From UBA6522 sp965204155 (GTDB taxonomy: Bacteria; Pseudomonadota; Gammaproteobacteria; Steroidobacterales; Rariloculaceae), in NCBI GenBank assembly GCA_965204155.1, contig OZ241971.1:4154001-4218000 (forward strand): a stretch of 64,000 bases of DNA, written 5' to 3'. Below, in pieces: positions 52,124 to 60,413 of the stretch. The notes beneath the pieces were generated by a model. That model was not told the DNA's origin. It saw only the letters and a program-made list of their open reading frames with translations, and made no database searches. The first letter of the stretch is position 1. Every line of letters starts with the position of its first letter. Both the position numbers and the translations under genes were made by a program.

Positions 52124-52983
52124 GCAGGGCCGCTTCCCGGTTTGGCGCGCGGAGCGCTCCCCGGATCGCTGCGCAGACTGCTTCGCGGTCCAGCGTGCGG
52201 GCCGCTTCCCGGCTCGGCGTGGGGTACATCCTCGTCCGTCTGCCGGTGCTTGCGGCAATTGCCCTCGCATTCCCCGGAGCGGCAGCCCAGGACTACGTCG
52301 TGCCCCGCACACCGGACGGCCAGCCCGATCTGCAAGGCTTCTGGCAGGCTGTCAACACGGCAGTCTGGAACATCCAGGACCACGCCGCCGAGTACGGCGT
52401 CCCTGCAGGGCAGGGCGTTGTGGTAGGCAAGCACCTGCCCTACCAGCCCTGGGCGCTGGAGCAGCGGCAGCAGAATTACGAGAACCGCCATACCCTGGAT
52501 ACAGAGGCCAACTGCAAGATGGTGGGTGTGCCGCGCATTACCTACATGCCGTATCCGTTCCAGATCATTCAGACGCCCGAGCAGGTCGTGATGATCTACG
52601 AGTGGGTCCATACGATCCGCAACATATTCATGACCGGGGAGCGCCTGGAGGGGCCGATCCAGTGGTACATGGGCGATTCGCGGGGGCACTGGGAGGGGGA
52701 TACGCTGGTCGTGGACGTCGTTCACTTCACCGACGAAACGTGGTTCGACCGGTCGGGAAATTTTCACAGCGCCGCATTGCATGTGGTCGAGCGCTATACT
52801 CCGGTCGGGCCGGATCACCTGATGTACGAAGTCACCATCACCGATCCAGAGGTCTTCACGGAGCCCTGGCAGATGCGCATGCCGCTGTATCGACGCCAGG
52901 AAGAAGACATCCGTATACTCGAGTACGAGTGCTACGCGCTGGCTGAGGACATAGACGAAGAACAAACAGGAGAAAGTCAATGA
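52120..52983 (+). CDS. Exported PDLxGxW-motif protein B, unknown function
   Basis: A 287-residue paralog of the protein at 50787. ATG 52120 overlaps the preceding stop (ATGA). The first 34 residues are arginine- and serine-rich, encoded by four 24-bp repeats (52129-52224), then comes the hydrophobic signal (YILVRLPVLAAIALAFPGAA). GTG 52219 would start directly at the signal and is a real alternative. Conserved blocks: RTPDGQPDLQGFWQ and WYMGDSRGHWEGDTLVVDVV, with HVVERYTPVGPDHLMYEVT. The stop overlaps the amidohydrolase start. Confidence 0.8.
   Translation: MSRAASRFGARSAPRIAAQTASRSSVRAASRLGVGYILVRLPVLAAIALAFPGAAAQDYVVPRTPDGQPDLQGFWQAVNTAVWNIQDHAAEYGVPAGQGVVVGKHLPYQPWALEQRQQNYENRHTLDTEANCKMVGVPRITYMPYPFQIIQTPEQVVMIYEWVHTIRNIFMTGERLEGPIQWYMGDSRGHWEGDTLVVDVVHFTDETWFDRSGNFHSAALHVVERYTPVGPDHLMYEVTITDPEVFTEPWQMRMPLYRRQEEDIRILEYECYALAEDIDEEQTGESQ
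52129..52224 (+). repeat. Four imperfect 24-bp tandem repeats
   Basis: Units at 52129-52152, 52153-52176, 52177-52200 and 52201-52224 encode AASRFGAR, SAPRIAAQ, TASRSSVR and AASRLGVG. They share the pattern gcttcccgg-like core and cover the N-terminus before the signal peptide. Confidence 0.75.
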
Positions 52984-54044
52984 TCGACAGAAGAGCTTTC
53001 CTGACGGCTACAGGCCGCGCCGCAGCCGGCGCCCTGGCAATGAGTCCGGTCATGCGGGCCATGGCGCAATCCAGGGGCAAGCAGGTGATGGTGGGCGGCA
53101 ACGAGGTCGTCGTGGTCGACATCCACGCTCATTGCCTGTTTCAGGAGGTGAGGCCGATTATCGAGGGGACACCATTGGAAAATGCGCCGCTCCAGGACAT
53201 GCTGGTGCTCGGCCAGCACCGTATCGATAACCTGGACGAGCGGGGCATCGACATCGCGGCCCTGAGCGTGAACCGGTTCTGGTGGTACGACGCAACCGAG
53301 GAGCAGGCAGAGGCGATCGTCAAGATCAACGACGAGGGACTGGCCGAGTGGTGCGCGACTCATTCCGACCGGTTCGTGCCGATGTCCTCGCCGGCGCTGC
53401 AGTTCCCGGAGATGGCCGCCGAGCAACTGGAATACGCCGTCACGGAACTGGGGCACCGGGGTGCTTCAATCCTCGGGCACGCACGGGGAGAGGCGCCTTC
53501 CACCGAGAAGTACGATCCGTTCTGGGCCAAGGCCGAAGAGCTGGGCGTTCCGGTGTTCATGCATCCGGACGGATCGAGGAACATCATCCAGCCGGGCGCC
53601 CTGGACGGAACCGGCGGTCTGGGCAACGTGATCGGCAACCCGCTGGAAACGACGCTCTTCCTTTCCCGGATGATCTTCGACGGTGCGTTCGACCGTTTCC
53701 CCAATCTCAAGGTGGTGGCGGCTCACGGCGGTGGGTACCTGCCGTCGTACCTGGGCAGGTCCGAGGTCGCTTGCGCCCGCAACAACGCCAATTGCGTCAA
53801 CACGAAGAATCCCAGCGAGTACCTGCGGACACAGATTCTCGTGGACACCATGGTGTTCAACGAGGAGGGGCTGCGGCACCTGGTTGCCGTGGCCGGCGCA
53901 AGCCAGGTGGTATACGGTTCGGACATGCCGTTTGCGTGGCCGGATACCATCGATCTCGTCGTCGACTCGCCGTCGCTGAGCGACGAGGAGAAGGTCGCGA
54001 TTCTGGGCGGTAACCTGATCGAGTTGTTGCGGCTGGACGTCTAG
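52980..54044 (+). CDS. Tat-exported amidohydrolase family (PF04909-type) protein
   Basis: A 354-residue metal-dependent hydrolase or decarboxylase of the ACMSD/5-carboxyvanillate decarboxylase fold. Metal ligands: DIHAHCL (H49, H51), histidine of VFMHPDGS, AAHGGGYLP and the aspartate of YGSDMPFAWPDT. N-terminal twin-arginine signal (DRRAFLTATGRAAAGAL), so the enzyme is probably periplasmic, whereas most relatives are cytoplasmic. AGGAG precedes ATG 52980, which overlaps the previous stop. Likely removes CO2 from, or hydrolyses, an aromatic-type substrate; not certain. Last gene of the operon starting at 50787. Confidence 0.88.
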   Translation: MIDRRAFLTATGRAAAGALAMSPVMRAMAQSRGKQVMVGGNEVVVVDIHAHCLFQEVRPIIEGTPLENAPLQDMLVLGQHRIDNLDERGIDIAALSVNRFWWYDATEEQAEAIVKINDEGLAEWCATHSDRFVPMSSPALQFPEMAAEQLEYAVTELGHRGASILGHARGEAPSTEKYDPFWAKAEELGVPVFMHPDGSRNIIQPGALDGTGGLGNVIGNPLETTLFLSRMIFDGAFDRFPNLKVVAAHGGGYLPSYLGRSEVACARNNANCVNTKNPSEYLRTQILVDTMVFNEEGLRHLVAVAGASQVVYGSDMPFAWPDTIDLVVDSPSLSDEEKVAILGGNLIELLRLDV

Positions 54045-54303
54045 CAAACGGGGTCATCCATCGGCCGCAACAACGCGGCCTCGGCTGCGGCGCTACCGCA
54101 CGGCGAAATTGCGCCTCTTGGCGCTCTGCAATTGTGGCTGGTGCGCAACAATACATGGTAGTAGGCTGCCTGTTGCCTTATGGCGTCGCATTTTTTCCGC
54201 GACTGGTATAACGTATACGCGCCAAACATGAACGAGTTGTAATAAATTTCGACAAAACACCTTCGAACAGGGGATTTTCAAACAAGCAAGGGGAACAATA
54301 GGG

Positions 54304-57258
54304 ATGGACAAGTTCAAGGTAACCTTTGGAAGCGTTTTGGCGGGCCTGTCGGGCGCCGCCATGGTAATGGGTACAGCCTACGCACAGGAGGGCGAGGAGC
54401 TGGAGGAAATCGTCGTCACCGGCTCCTACCTGTACACGGGAATCGATTCGCCTTCACCGGTATCCGTCGTTGACGGCGAAGATATCCGGCTGGAGGCGCC
54501 ACACGACCTGATGCAGTACTTCTTCACCAGCGTACCGCAAAACTACAGCAGCGACACCGGTGCGCAGTCCGGACCGAACGCGCAGCCAAGACTACGCGGC
54601 GGCGGCCGTTCTTCGCAGATCAACCTGCGCGGTATCGGCGACGAGAATACGCTCACCGTCGTTAACGGCAAGCGTACCATCAACTCCGTCATCGACGGAC
54701 AGGGCTGGCCTTCGCCGGATCTCAACGCCATGGTGCCGCGGATCGCCATCGGCCGTACCGAGATCCTCCTGGACGGCGGCTCCGCGTTGTTCGGCTCCGA
54801 TCCCGTCGCCGGTGTCGTCAATTTCATCACCCGGGACGATTTCCGCGGTTTCGACTTCTCGCTCGATACGCGAATCAACGAAGCTCTCCCTGACAAGAAG
54901 AACTACACGTTCGGTGCCTTGTGGGGCGCGGGCGACGATACGACCAGTGGCGTTTTCGCCTTGGAGTTTTCCGCGAGCGACAAGATCACGCTGGGGGAGA
55001 TTGAGTTCCCCGACGACCCGAACCCGGATGTCACACCGGAAACCGGGACCGGTCTCGACGACATACAAGGCGGCGCTTTCGACTCGCCCGGCATGGGTAA
55101 TACCTGGGTCGACCCCGATTGCGGCAACCCGGCGCTGGGACCGCCGCTGGTCGCACGGATTCCGGCGTATAACGACGGGGATTGGGACCGTCAGACATCG
55201 ATCGAAAACGCGACGATTTGCGCGGAACCGGCCAGTTTCAATCCGGGCCACTCGCTGCAGCACGACAAGAAGCTGCTCACGCTCTACGCCTCGGTGTCCC
55301 ACAACTTCAGCGACGCGTTGCAGGCCGGCGTCGAACTGAACTACGGGCGTGAACGCATCGCCGAAGTCGATTTGTGGGGCGACAATCTCGCGAGAAGCTG
55401 GGCAGTACCGCCAATCCTGCTGGGCCCGGAATTTCAGATTCCCAGCAACCATCCCGGTTACATTCGGGCGAAGAGCATGAATCCGCGATTCGCTACAAAC
55501 ATGGGCATGGGCGTACTACCGGTCTATATGGAAGCCGAGACACTGCCGTTCGGGCAGAAATACGATTCCTTTACCCGAACCGATACCCTTCGTGCCGCGT
55601 TCACCCTGAACGGTGCCTTGGCGGGTAGCTGGGAGTGGCGCGCTGACTTTCAGACCGCATATTTCCAGGCGTACCAGGGCTTGCGGGACATGATCAAGTC
55701 CAACTTGCCCCTGGCGCTGAACGGATACGGCGGACCCGACTGCGGCGTCACCGATCTTTCAAATCCCGGCCTGGCGCCGGGCCAGGGTCCCTGCCACTTC
55801 TACAATCCCTTCATGAGCGCAGGTTTGCCCGACGCGGCTTCGTTGGGCCTGGCCAATGACCGGGACATGGTCGAGTGGCTCACTCCGAATCGCGTGGATG
55901 TCTTCCTGAACGGGTTCACGAGCGGCGATTTTCTTCTCACCGGTGAAGTCGGCGAACTGAGCGGCGGTCCCATCGGCATTGCCGCCGGCGTCGCCTATCG
56001 TCAGGAAACCATGGAGCGGGACTCGGATGTGCTTGCCAATCAGGGGCTGCTGGCGACGGTCGGCACGTTCAACGACTGGAGCGGAAAGCAGACGGTGCAG
56101 TCGCTCTTTGCCGAGGCGGCGTTGCCGGTAACCGACAGCGTCAATGTGCAGGTGGCCGTCCGCAACGAGGAATACCAGAACGGTCTCTCGGAGACTACAC
56201 CGAAAATCGCGGTCAACTGGACTGCAACGGACGATTTGACCCTGCGTGCTTCCTATGGAACGTCGTTCAGAGGTCCGTCCATTGTCCACTCCCAGGCCAG
56301 CCAGATCATCCAGGGCATGGGCATGCGGTTCGTGAATGTGGCCGGCATGATGTTCGGAATGGGTGGCGGCCTGTCTTTCCTCTACGAGATCGCCGCCAAC
56401 CCCGACGTTGAACCGCAGACAGCGGATAACCTCTCCATCGGTTTCGACTACGACATCACGGACAATCACAGCATCGGCGCGACCTGGGTTGCGTACGACT
56501 TCCAGGATCGGATCGTGACCCCCACGGCGCCCACCGTGATGACGGGTGTGTGCCTGGCGAGGAACGACGCCGGCCTGCCCATCATTTACCAGGGCGACAT
56601 CACCTACAAGTCCATTGAAGAGGAGGGTGGCTGTGCCTATGCTCGCGACCCGAGCATACCGATCACCATCGAAAACGTAGCTCGCATCGTCGGAAGGGTC
56701 GGTAATCTGGGCTACCTGGATGCCGAATTTTTGGACATTCGCGCGGCGCTCAATTTTGACACGCCCATCGGTTCGGTCAGGTTCTCGCCCCAGGCGGCCT
56801 TTACGCTGAAGTACGAATTCCCCAATGCGCTGATGGGTGCCGGTGTGGAAACGCTGTGCCCGGATCTTATCTGTAATGCCGTCGGGCGAAACATCAGCGC
56901 CACGGTCGGCATGGGCGGGGGCTTTAACGGCGTCACGTCCATGCCGCACTGGCAAGGCAGCCTACCGCTATTGATTAACTTCAGGAATGACCACACGGTA
57001 CGGATCAACGCGAACTACCGCGACAGCCTGAATGCGCAATACGAGGATCTGAACGAGGCTCAGCAGTCGGTCTTCTTCCACGAAGGCGGGCAATTGATCA
57101 TCAATGCGAACTATATCTACCGCTTCAACAACGGCGGCAGCGTGAATTTATTCGTTCAAAACCTCTTTGCCACGGAGCCCCCGGATTCCCAGGGCGCCCG
57201 ATTCTTCCGGCGCCTGAGGGAGTACGGAATCCAGTACAGGCAGTCATTCGAACGCTGA
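54304..57258 (+). CDS. TonB-dependent outer membrane receptor (second)
   Basis: A 984-residue receptor with signal peptide (about 1-28, ending AYAQE), TonB-box-like EEIVVTGSYLYTG, plug (SPSPVSVVDGEDIRLE, QINLRGIGDENTLTVVNGKR, RTEILLDGGSALFGSDPVAG) and a long barrel with C-terminal GIQYRQSFER. The plug follows the pattern seen in large TonB receptors of polysaccharide or aromatic users. Divergent to the DUF6152-like and PDLxGxW genes downstream (convergent ends). The gap 54045-54303 holds possible promoter elements (TATAAC near 54207) but no gene. Confidence 0.93.
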   Translation: MDKFKVTFGSVLAGLSGAAMVMGTAYAQEGEELEEIVVTGSYLYTGIDSPSPVSVVDGEDIRLEAPHDLMQYFFTSVPQNYSSDTGAQSGPNAQPRLRGGGRSSQINLRGIGDENTLTVVNGKRTINSVIDGQGWPSPDLNAMVPRIAIGRTEILLDGGSALFGSDPVAGVVNFITRDDFRGFDFSLDTRINEALPDKKNYTFGALWGAGDDTTSGVFALEFSASDKITLGEIEFPDDPNPDVTPETGTGLDDIQGGAFDSPGMGNTWVDPDCGNPALGPPLVARIPAYNDGDWDRQTSIENATICAEPASFNPGHSLQHDKKLLTLYASVSHNFSDALQAGVELNYGRERIAEVDLWGDNLARSWAVPPILLGPEFQIPSNHPGYIRAKSMNPRFATNMGMGVLPVYMEAETLPFGQKYDSFTRTDTLRAAFTLNGALAGSWEWRADFQTAYFQAYQGLRDMIKSNLPLALNGYGGPDCGVTDLSNPGLAPGQGPCHFYNPFMSAGLPDAASLGLANDRDMVEWLTPNRVDVFLNGFTSGDFLLTGEVGELSGGPIGIAAGVAYRQETMERDSDVLANQGLLATVGTFNDWSGKQTVQSLFAEAALPVTDSVNVQVAVRNEEYQNGLSETTPKIAVNWTATDDLTLRASYGTSFRGPSIVHSQASQIIQGMGMRFVNVAGMMFGMGGGLSFLYEIAANPDVEPQTADNLSIGFDYDITDNHSIGATWVAYDFQDRIVTPTAPTVMTGVCLARNDAGLPIIYQGDITYKSIEEEGGCAYARDPSIPITIENVARIVGRVGNLGYLDAEFLDIRAALNFDTPIGSVRFSPQAAFTLKYEFPNALMGAGVETLCPDLICNAVGRNISATVGMGGGFNGVTSMPHWQGSLPLLINFRNDHTVRINANYRDSLNAQYEDLNEAQQSVFFHEGGQLIINANYIYRFNNGGSVNLFVQNLFATEPPDSQGARFFRRLREYGIQYRQSFER

Positions 57259-57283
57259 CGGGCCAGGAGCTGATACCCGGAGC

Positions 57284-57319
57284 GACGGCCGGTCGGCATC
57301 AGGCTGCCCGGCCGTCTTT
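57284..57319. terminator. Terminator after the second TonB receptor
   Basis: GACGGCCGG (57284-57292) pairs with CCGGCCGTC (57308-57316), followed by a short T-run. Lies between convergent genes. Confidence 0.7.
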
Positions 57320-57385
57320 CGTTAAGGCGTATCAGTCCAATAGCAAGTGCCCGGCGCGGGTACCGCCGCGGCGGCAGTCCTGAAT

Positions 57386-57781
57386 TCAGTTTGCGGTGGA
57401 TTCGTCGAATCGGCCGAGTGTCGAGCCGTCGGCCAGCCTGGCGCCGATGAACAATGCGGCAGGGGCTCCGTTGCGCATGGGAGCGCCGCGAATCGTGACT
57501 CGGTCGCCGGGCTTGAAGGTGGTTGGGCGCCAGCCTGCACGGTAGAGCCGGTTGGGTACGCTGCCTTCGACGCTCCACTCCACGACCTCGCCGGACTCGT
57601 TCTCGACGTTGATCTGAATCCAGACATGGGGTGAGGTCCACTGGAACTCGACGATCTCTCCGTATAACTCGACGGTCCGTTCGCGGTCGAACATGGTTGC
57701 GGCGTGATGGGCGGAACTCGCGAGTGCGAATCCCGCGAGGATGCATCCGGCTGCGATCAACAGCGATGTTCTTGCATTCAT
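57386..57781 (-). CDS. Exported DUF6152-like protein (second)
   Basis: A 131-residue paralog of the protein at 51719-52123: signal peptide ending SSAHH, then TVELYGEIVEFQWTSPHVWI, EWSVEGSVPNRLYRAGWRP and PGDRVTIRGAPMRNGAPAA. AGGAAG precedes ATG 57781. Forty bases downstream of the PDLxGxW paralog (57822-58661) on the same strand, repeating the pairing seen in the other operon. Function unknown. Confidence 0.8.
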   Translation of the reverse strand: MNARTSLLIAAGCILAGFALASSAHHAATMFDRERTVELYGEIVEFQWTSPHVWIQINVENESGEVVEWSVEGSVPNRLYRAGWRPTTFKPGDRVTIRGAPMRNGAPAALFIGARLADGSTLGRFDESTAN

Positions 57782-57821
57782 TTCGTTCGCTTCCTGTGGT
57801 CGAGTGTGTGCCCGGCTACGT

Positions 57822-58661
57822 TCAGAGATCGTCCAGAATGTTGCCTTCCCGGTCGAGGGTCAGCGTTCTGCCCGCCGTATCGACCGGGTTGCGATTGTTC
57901 TCCGCGCAGGCGAATTCGATCATTCGCGTGCCGGGCTCCAGCTTGCGGTATTGCTTGGCGACGCGCCAGGACGCCGTCAGCGCTTCCGGATCCTCGATGA
58001 TGAACTGCGCTTCCATGAGATCGTCCCCGATCCTGTTCAGGCGGGTGACAATCCTGGCTTGCGTGCTCAGGACGAGTCCCGTTCGGTCCAGAATGGTATC
58101 GCCATCGCCCTTGAGACTGATGGTTTCGAATACCAGCGTGTCGCTATCCCAGTGGCCGACGGACTCACCGCTGTAGGTCGGCCATCTGTCTTCGGGGGCG
58201 GGGTGGCTTCGGCCGTCGGTGTAGATCCGCAGGATGTTCGGACCGTCCTCCGTGATGATCCAGACCTGTTCCGGCTTGACGATGAATTCGATACCGGCGG
58301 GCAGGTTCATCATCCTCGGGAATCCGGCCGGCGTGCCGCAGGTCGTGATGGGATCGGGGAATTCGCCACGCCGGACCCGTTCGCGGTTGGCGGCGTACTT
58401 CGCTTCCCATTCGTCGTTGTAAGGCGGGTACTCGCGGGTACCCGGGGCATTGGAGCTGCCTCCGGGGGGATCTACGGTCGCCTGGTCGAAGACCGTGTTG
58501 CTGGTCATCTGCCAGACACCGCTCCAGTCGGGAAGGGCGGCGCCTTCAGCGTCCTGTGCCGGCAAGGGAATGGGAGCCGCAAGAGACGCCGCAACTGCAA
58601 GCAGGGCGCATGCCGCTTTTGGCATCGGCACTGTACCTGCAATCCGGTTGGAACCAGCCAT
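57822..58661 (-). CDS. Exported PDLxGxW-motif protein C, unknown function
   Basis: A 279-residue protein with a signal peptide (about 1-35, ending LPAQDA), then ALPDWSGVWQM, corresponding to the PDLxGxW block of the paralogs, and TYSGESVGHWDSDTLVFETI. The GESVGHW segment aligns with GDSHGHW and GDSRGHW. More divergent than proteins A and B. Paired with the DUF6152-like gene. No catalytic motif is evident. Confidence 0.8.
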   Translation of the reverse strand: MAGSNRIAGTVPMPKAACALLAVAASLAAPIPLPAQDAEGAALPDWSGVWQMTSNTVFDQATVDPPGGSSNAPGTREYPPYNDEWEAKYAANRERVRRGEFPDPITTCGTPAGFPRMMNLPAGIEFIVKPEQVWIITEDGPNILRIYTDGRSHPAPEDRWPTYSGESVGHWDSDTLVFETISLKGDGDTILDRTGLVLSTQARIVTRLNRIGDDLMEAQFIIEDPEALTASWRVAKQYRKLEPGTRMIEFACAENNRNPVDTAGRTLTLDREGNILDDL

Positions 58662-58795
58662 AGTCGCAAATCTCCGTTCAGGCCTTCTGGAGTCGCCGCC
58701 GTTGCCATTCGGCAGCCGTATTGCAGCATATCAAATGCCTGGGGGCGGTGGTTCCGTTGTTGAACGTGATGTGACGGTTGTGCCTGATTGCACAG

Positions 58796-59212
58796 TCACG
58801 ATTCTCGGGTGTCGGCTGACGCCTGTTCCACGATCAGAATCAATCCCCGGCGCGAAATGACCCGAACGGCGTCGCCTGGAACGATTTGATGCGTCCCTTG
58901 GCGACGTGCCGACCACTTTTCACCCCCGATCACGACGCGGCCGCGGTCGCTGGCGCCGAAACCGTCCACGGCATGTCCGGTCGACTCGCCTTCGCCCGCC
59001 GAGAACGTGATCCGCGTGGGTGCGAACGCCTGCATCAGGATTACCGCGATCACATCGCCGATGACGATGATCGCGAGCGCGACCAGCACGCTGACGGGCT
59101 CGAAAATGCGGTCCAGGCGAATCAGTACCCAAACCGCAAGGACGCCCAGAAACACCGTCTCCACCAGGAGCACCAGCCACAGTTGGCGGCGTTGGATCTG
59201 CATTCTGGCCAT
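58796..59212 (-). CDS. NfeD-like membrane protein, C-terminal OB domain
   Basis: A 138-residue protein with two hydrophobic helices (about 10-30 and 40-62) and a C-terminal NfeD-type OB domain (GRVVIGGEKWSARRQGTH, IVPGDAVRVISRRGLILIVE). NfeD proteins normally stand next to an SPFH/stomatin-like gene; none is adjacent here. Start ATG 59212. Function in membrane microdomain proteins is inferred from the family only. 134 bp separate it from the PDLxGxW gene; 133 bp from the tartrate dehydrogenase gene. Confidence 0.82.
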   Translation of the reverse strand: MARMQIQRRQLWLVLLVETVFLGVLAVWVLIRLDRIFEPVSVLVALAIIVIGDVIAVILMQAFAPTRITFSAGEGESTGHAVDGFGASDRGRVVIGGEKWSARRQGTHQIVPGDAVRVISRRGLILIVEQASADTRES

Positions 59213-59345
59213 CCGGAATCAATTTGCCTTCCGCCGCCACTGTACCGCACCGCGGCACGCGGCCCCCGGGTTGCCGACGCAGGCTTGGCTGGAACTGCCC
59301 TCCGGGTCCCTGCGCGTCAGCGCAGCGGGCCCGTTGGCAGAATTC

Positions 59346-60404
59346 CTAGACCGAGGCCGCGATGGCCTTGCCCAGCAATTTCGTCGTGGCCCTGCCGCCC
59401 ATGTCCGGTGTCAGGCGTTTGCCGTCCCGCAGTACGCGTTCGATGGCCCCGAGGATGGCATCGTGAACGTCCGGGTGCCCGAGGTGCTGGAGCATCATCG
59501 CCCCGGCCCAGATGGTGCCGATGGGATTGGCGATGCCCTGGCCGACGATATCCGGCGCCGAACCGTGGACCGGCTCGAACATGGACGGATGCACCTTCTC
59601 GGGGTTCATGTTCGCCGAAGGAGCGATGGCAATGGTCCCGGTGCAGGCGGGCCCCAGGTCGGAAAGGATGTCGCCGAACAGGTTGCTGCCGACCACGACA
59701 TCGAAGTGCTCCGGCATGCGCACGAAGTTGGCCGTAAGGATGTCGATGTGGAACTGATCCACGTTCACGTCCGGGTAGTGCTCGCCCATCGCCTTGACCC
59801 GCGCATCCCAGTAGGGCATCGAATGAATGATACCGTTGGACTTCGTGGCCGAGGTCAGGTGTTTCGCCGAGCGTGAGTTGGCCAGTTCGTAGGCGTACCG
59901 GACGACCCGGTCGACGCCGTGCCGGGTGAATACGCTCTGCTGTATGACGATCTCGTTTTCGGTTCCCTGGTACTGAACCCCGCCGATGGCCGAGTACTCG
60001 CCCTCGACATTCTCCCGCACCACGTAGAAATCGATGTCGCCGGCCTTCTTGCCCGCCAGCGGGCAGGGCACGCCGTCGAACAGCCTCACGGGACGCAGGT
60101 TGATGTACTGGTCGAACTCGCGCCGGATCGGAATCAGCAGGCCCCAGAGGGAGACGTGGTCGGCCACGGTGGGGAAGCCCACCGCGCCGAGATAGATGGC
60201 GTCGAAGGTGCTGAGCGTCTCGATGCCGTCCGCCGGCATCATTGCGCCGGTTTTCAGGTACCGCTCGCACGACCAGTCGAACTCCTGCCACTGGAACTCG
60301 ATGCCGTGCCCGGCCGCCGCCGCTTCCAGGACCCGCACACCCTCGGGCATGACTTCCTTGCCGATCCCGTCTCCGGGAATCAGCGCGATCTTCAGCGTAC
60401 TCAT
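59346..60404 (-). CDS. Tartrate/isopropylmalate-type dehydrogenase (TtuC-like)
   Basis: A 352-residue NAD-dependent beta-decarboxylating dehydrogenase. Start MSTLKIALIPGDGIGKEVM; substrate and NAD segments DQYINLRPVRLFDGVPCP, VVRENVEGEYSAIGG and the metal-binding LFGDILSDLGPACTG, plus HGSAPDIVGQGIANPIGTI. The INLRPVRLF form is typical of tartrate and D-malate dehydrogenases rather than LeuB. Third gene of the minus-strand group behind the Gfo/Idh and M24 genes, so it may process a hydroxyacid coming from them. Confidence 0.85.
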   Translation of the reverse strand: MSTLKIALIPGDGIGKEVMPEGVRVLEAAAAGHGIEFQWQEFDWSCERYLKTGAMMPADGIETLSTFDAIYLGAVGFPTVADHVSLWGLLIPIRREFDQYINLRPVRLFDGVPCPLAGKKAGDIDFYVVRENVEGEYSAIGGVQYQGTENEIVIQQSVFTRHGVDRVVRYAYELANSRSAKHLTSATKSNGIIHSMPYWDARVKAMGEHYPDVNVDQFHIDILTANFVRMPEHFDVVVGSNLFGDILSDLGPACTGTIAIAPSANMNPEKVHPSMFEPVHGSAPDIVGQGIANPIGTIWAGAMMLQHLGHPDVHDAILGAIERVLRDGKRLTPDMGGRATTKLLGKAIAASV

Positions 60405-60413
60405 GCGGCCGGG

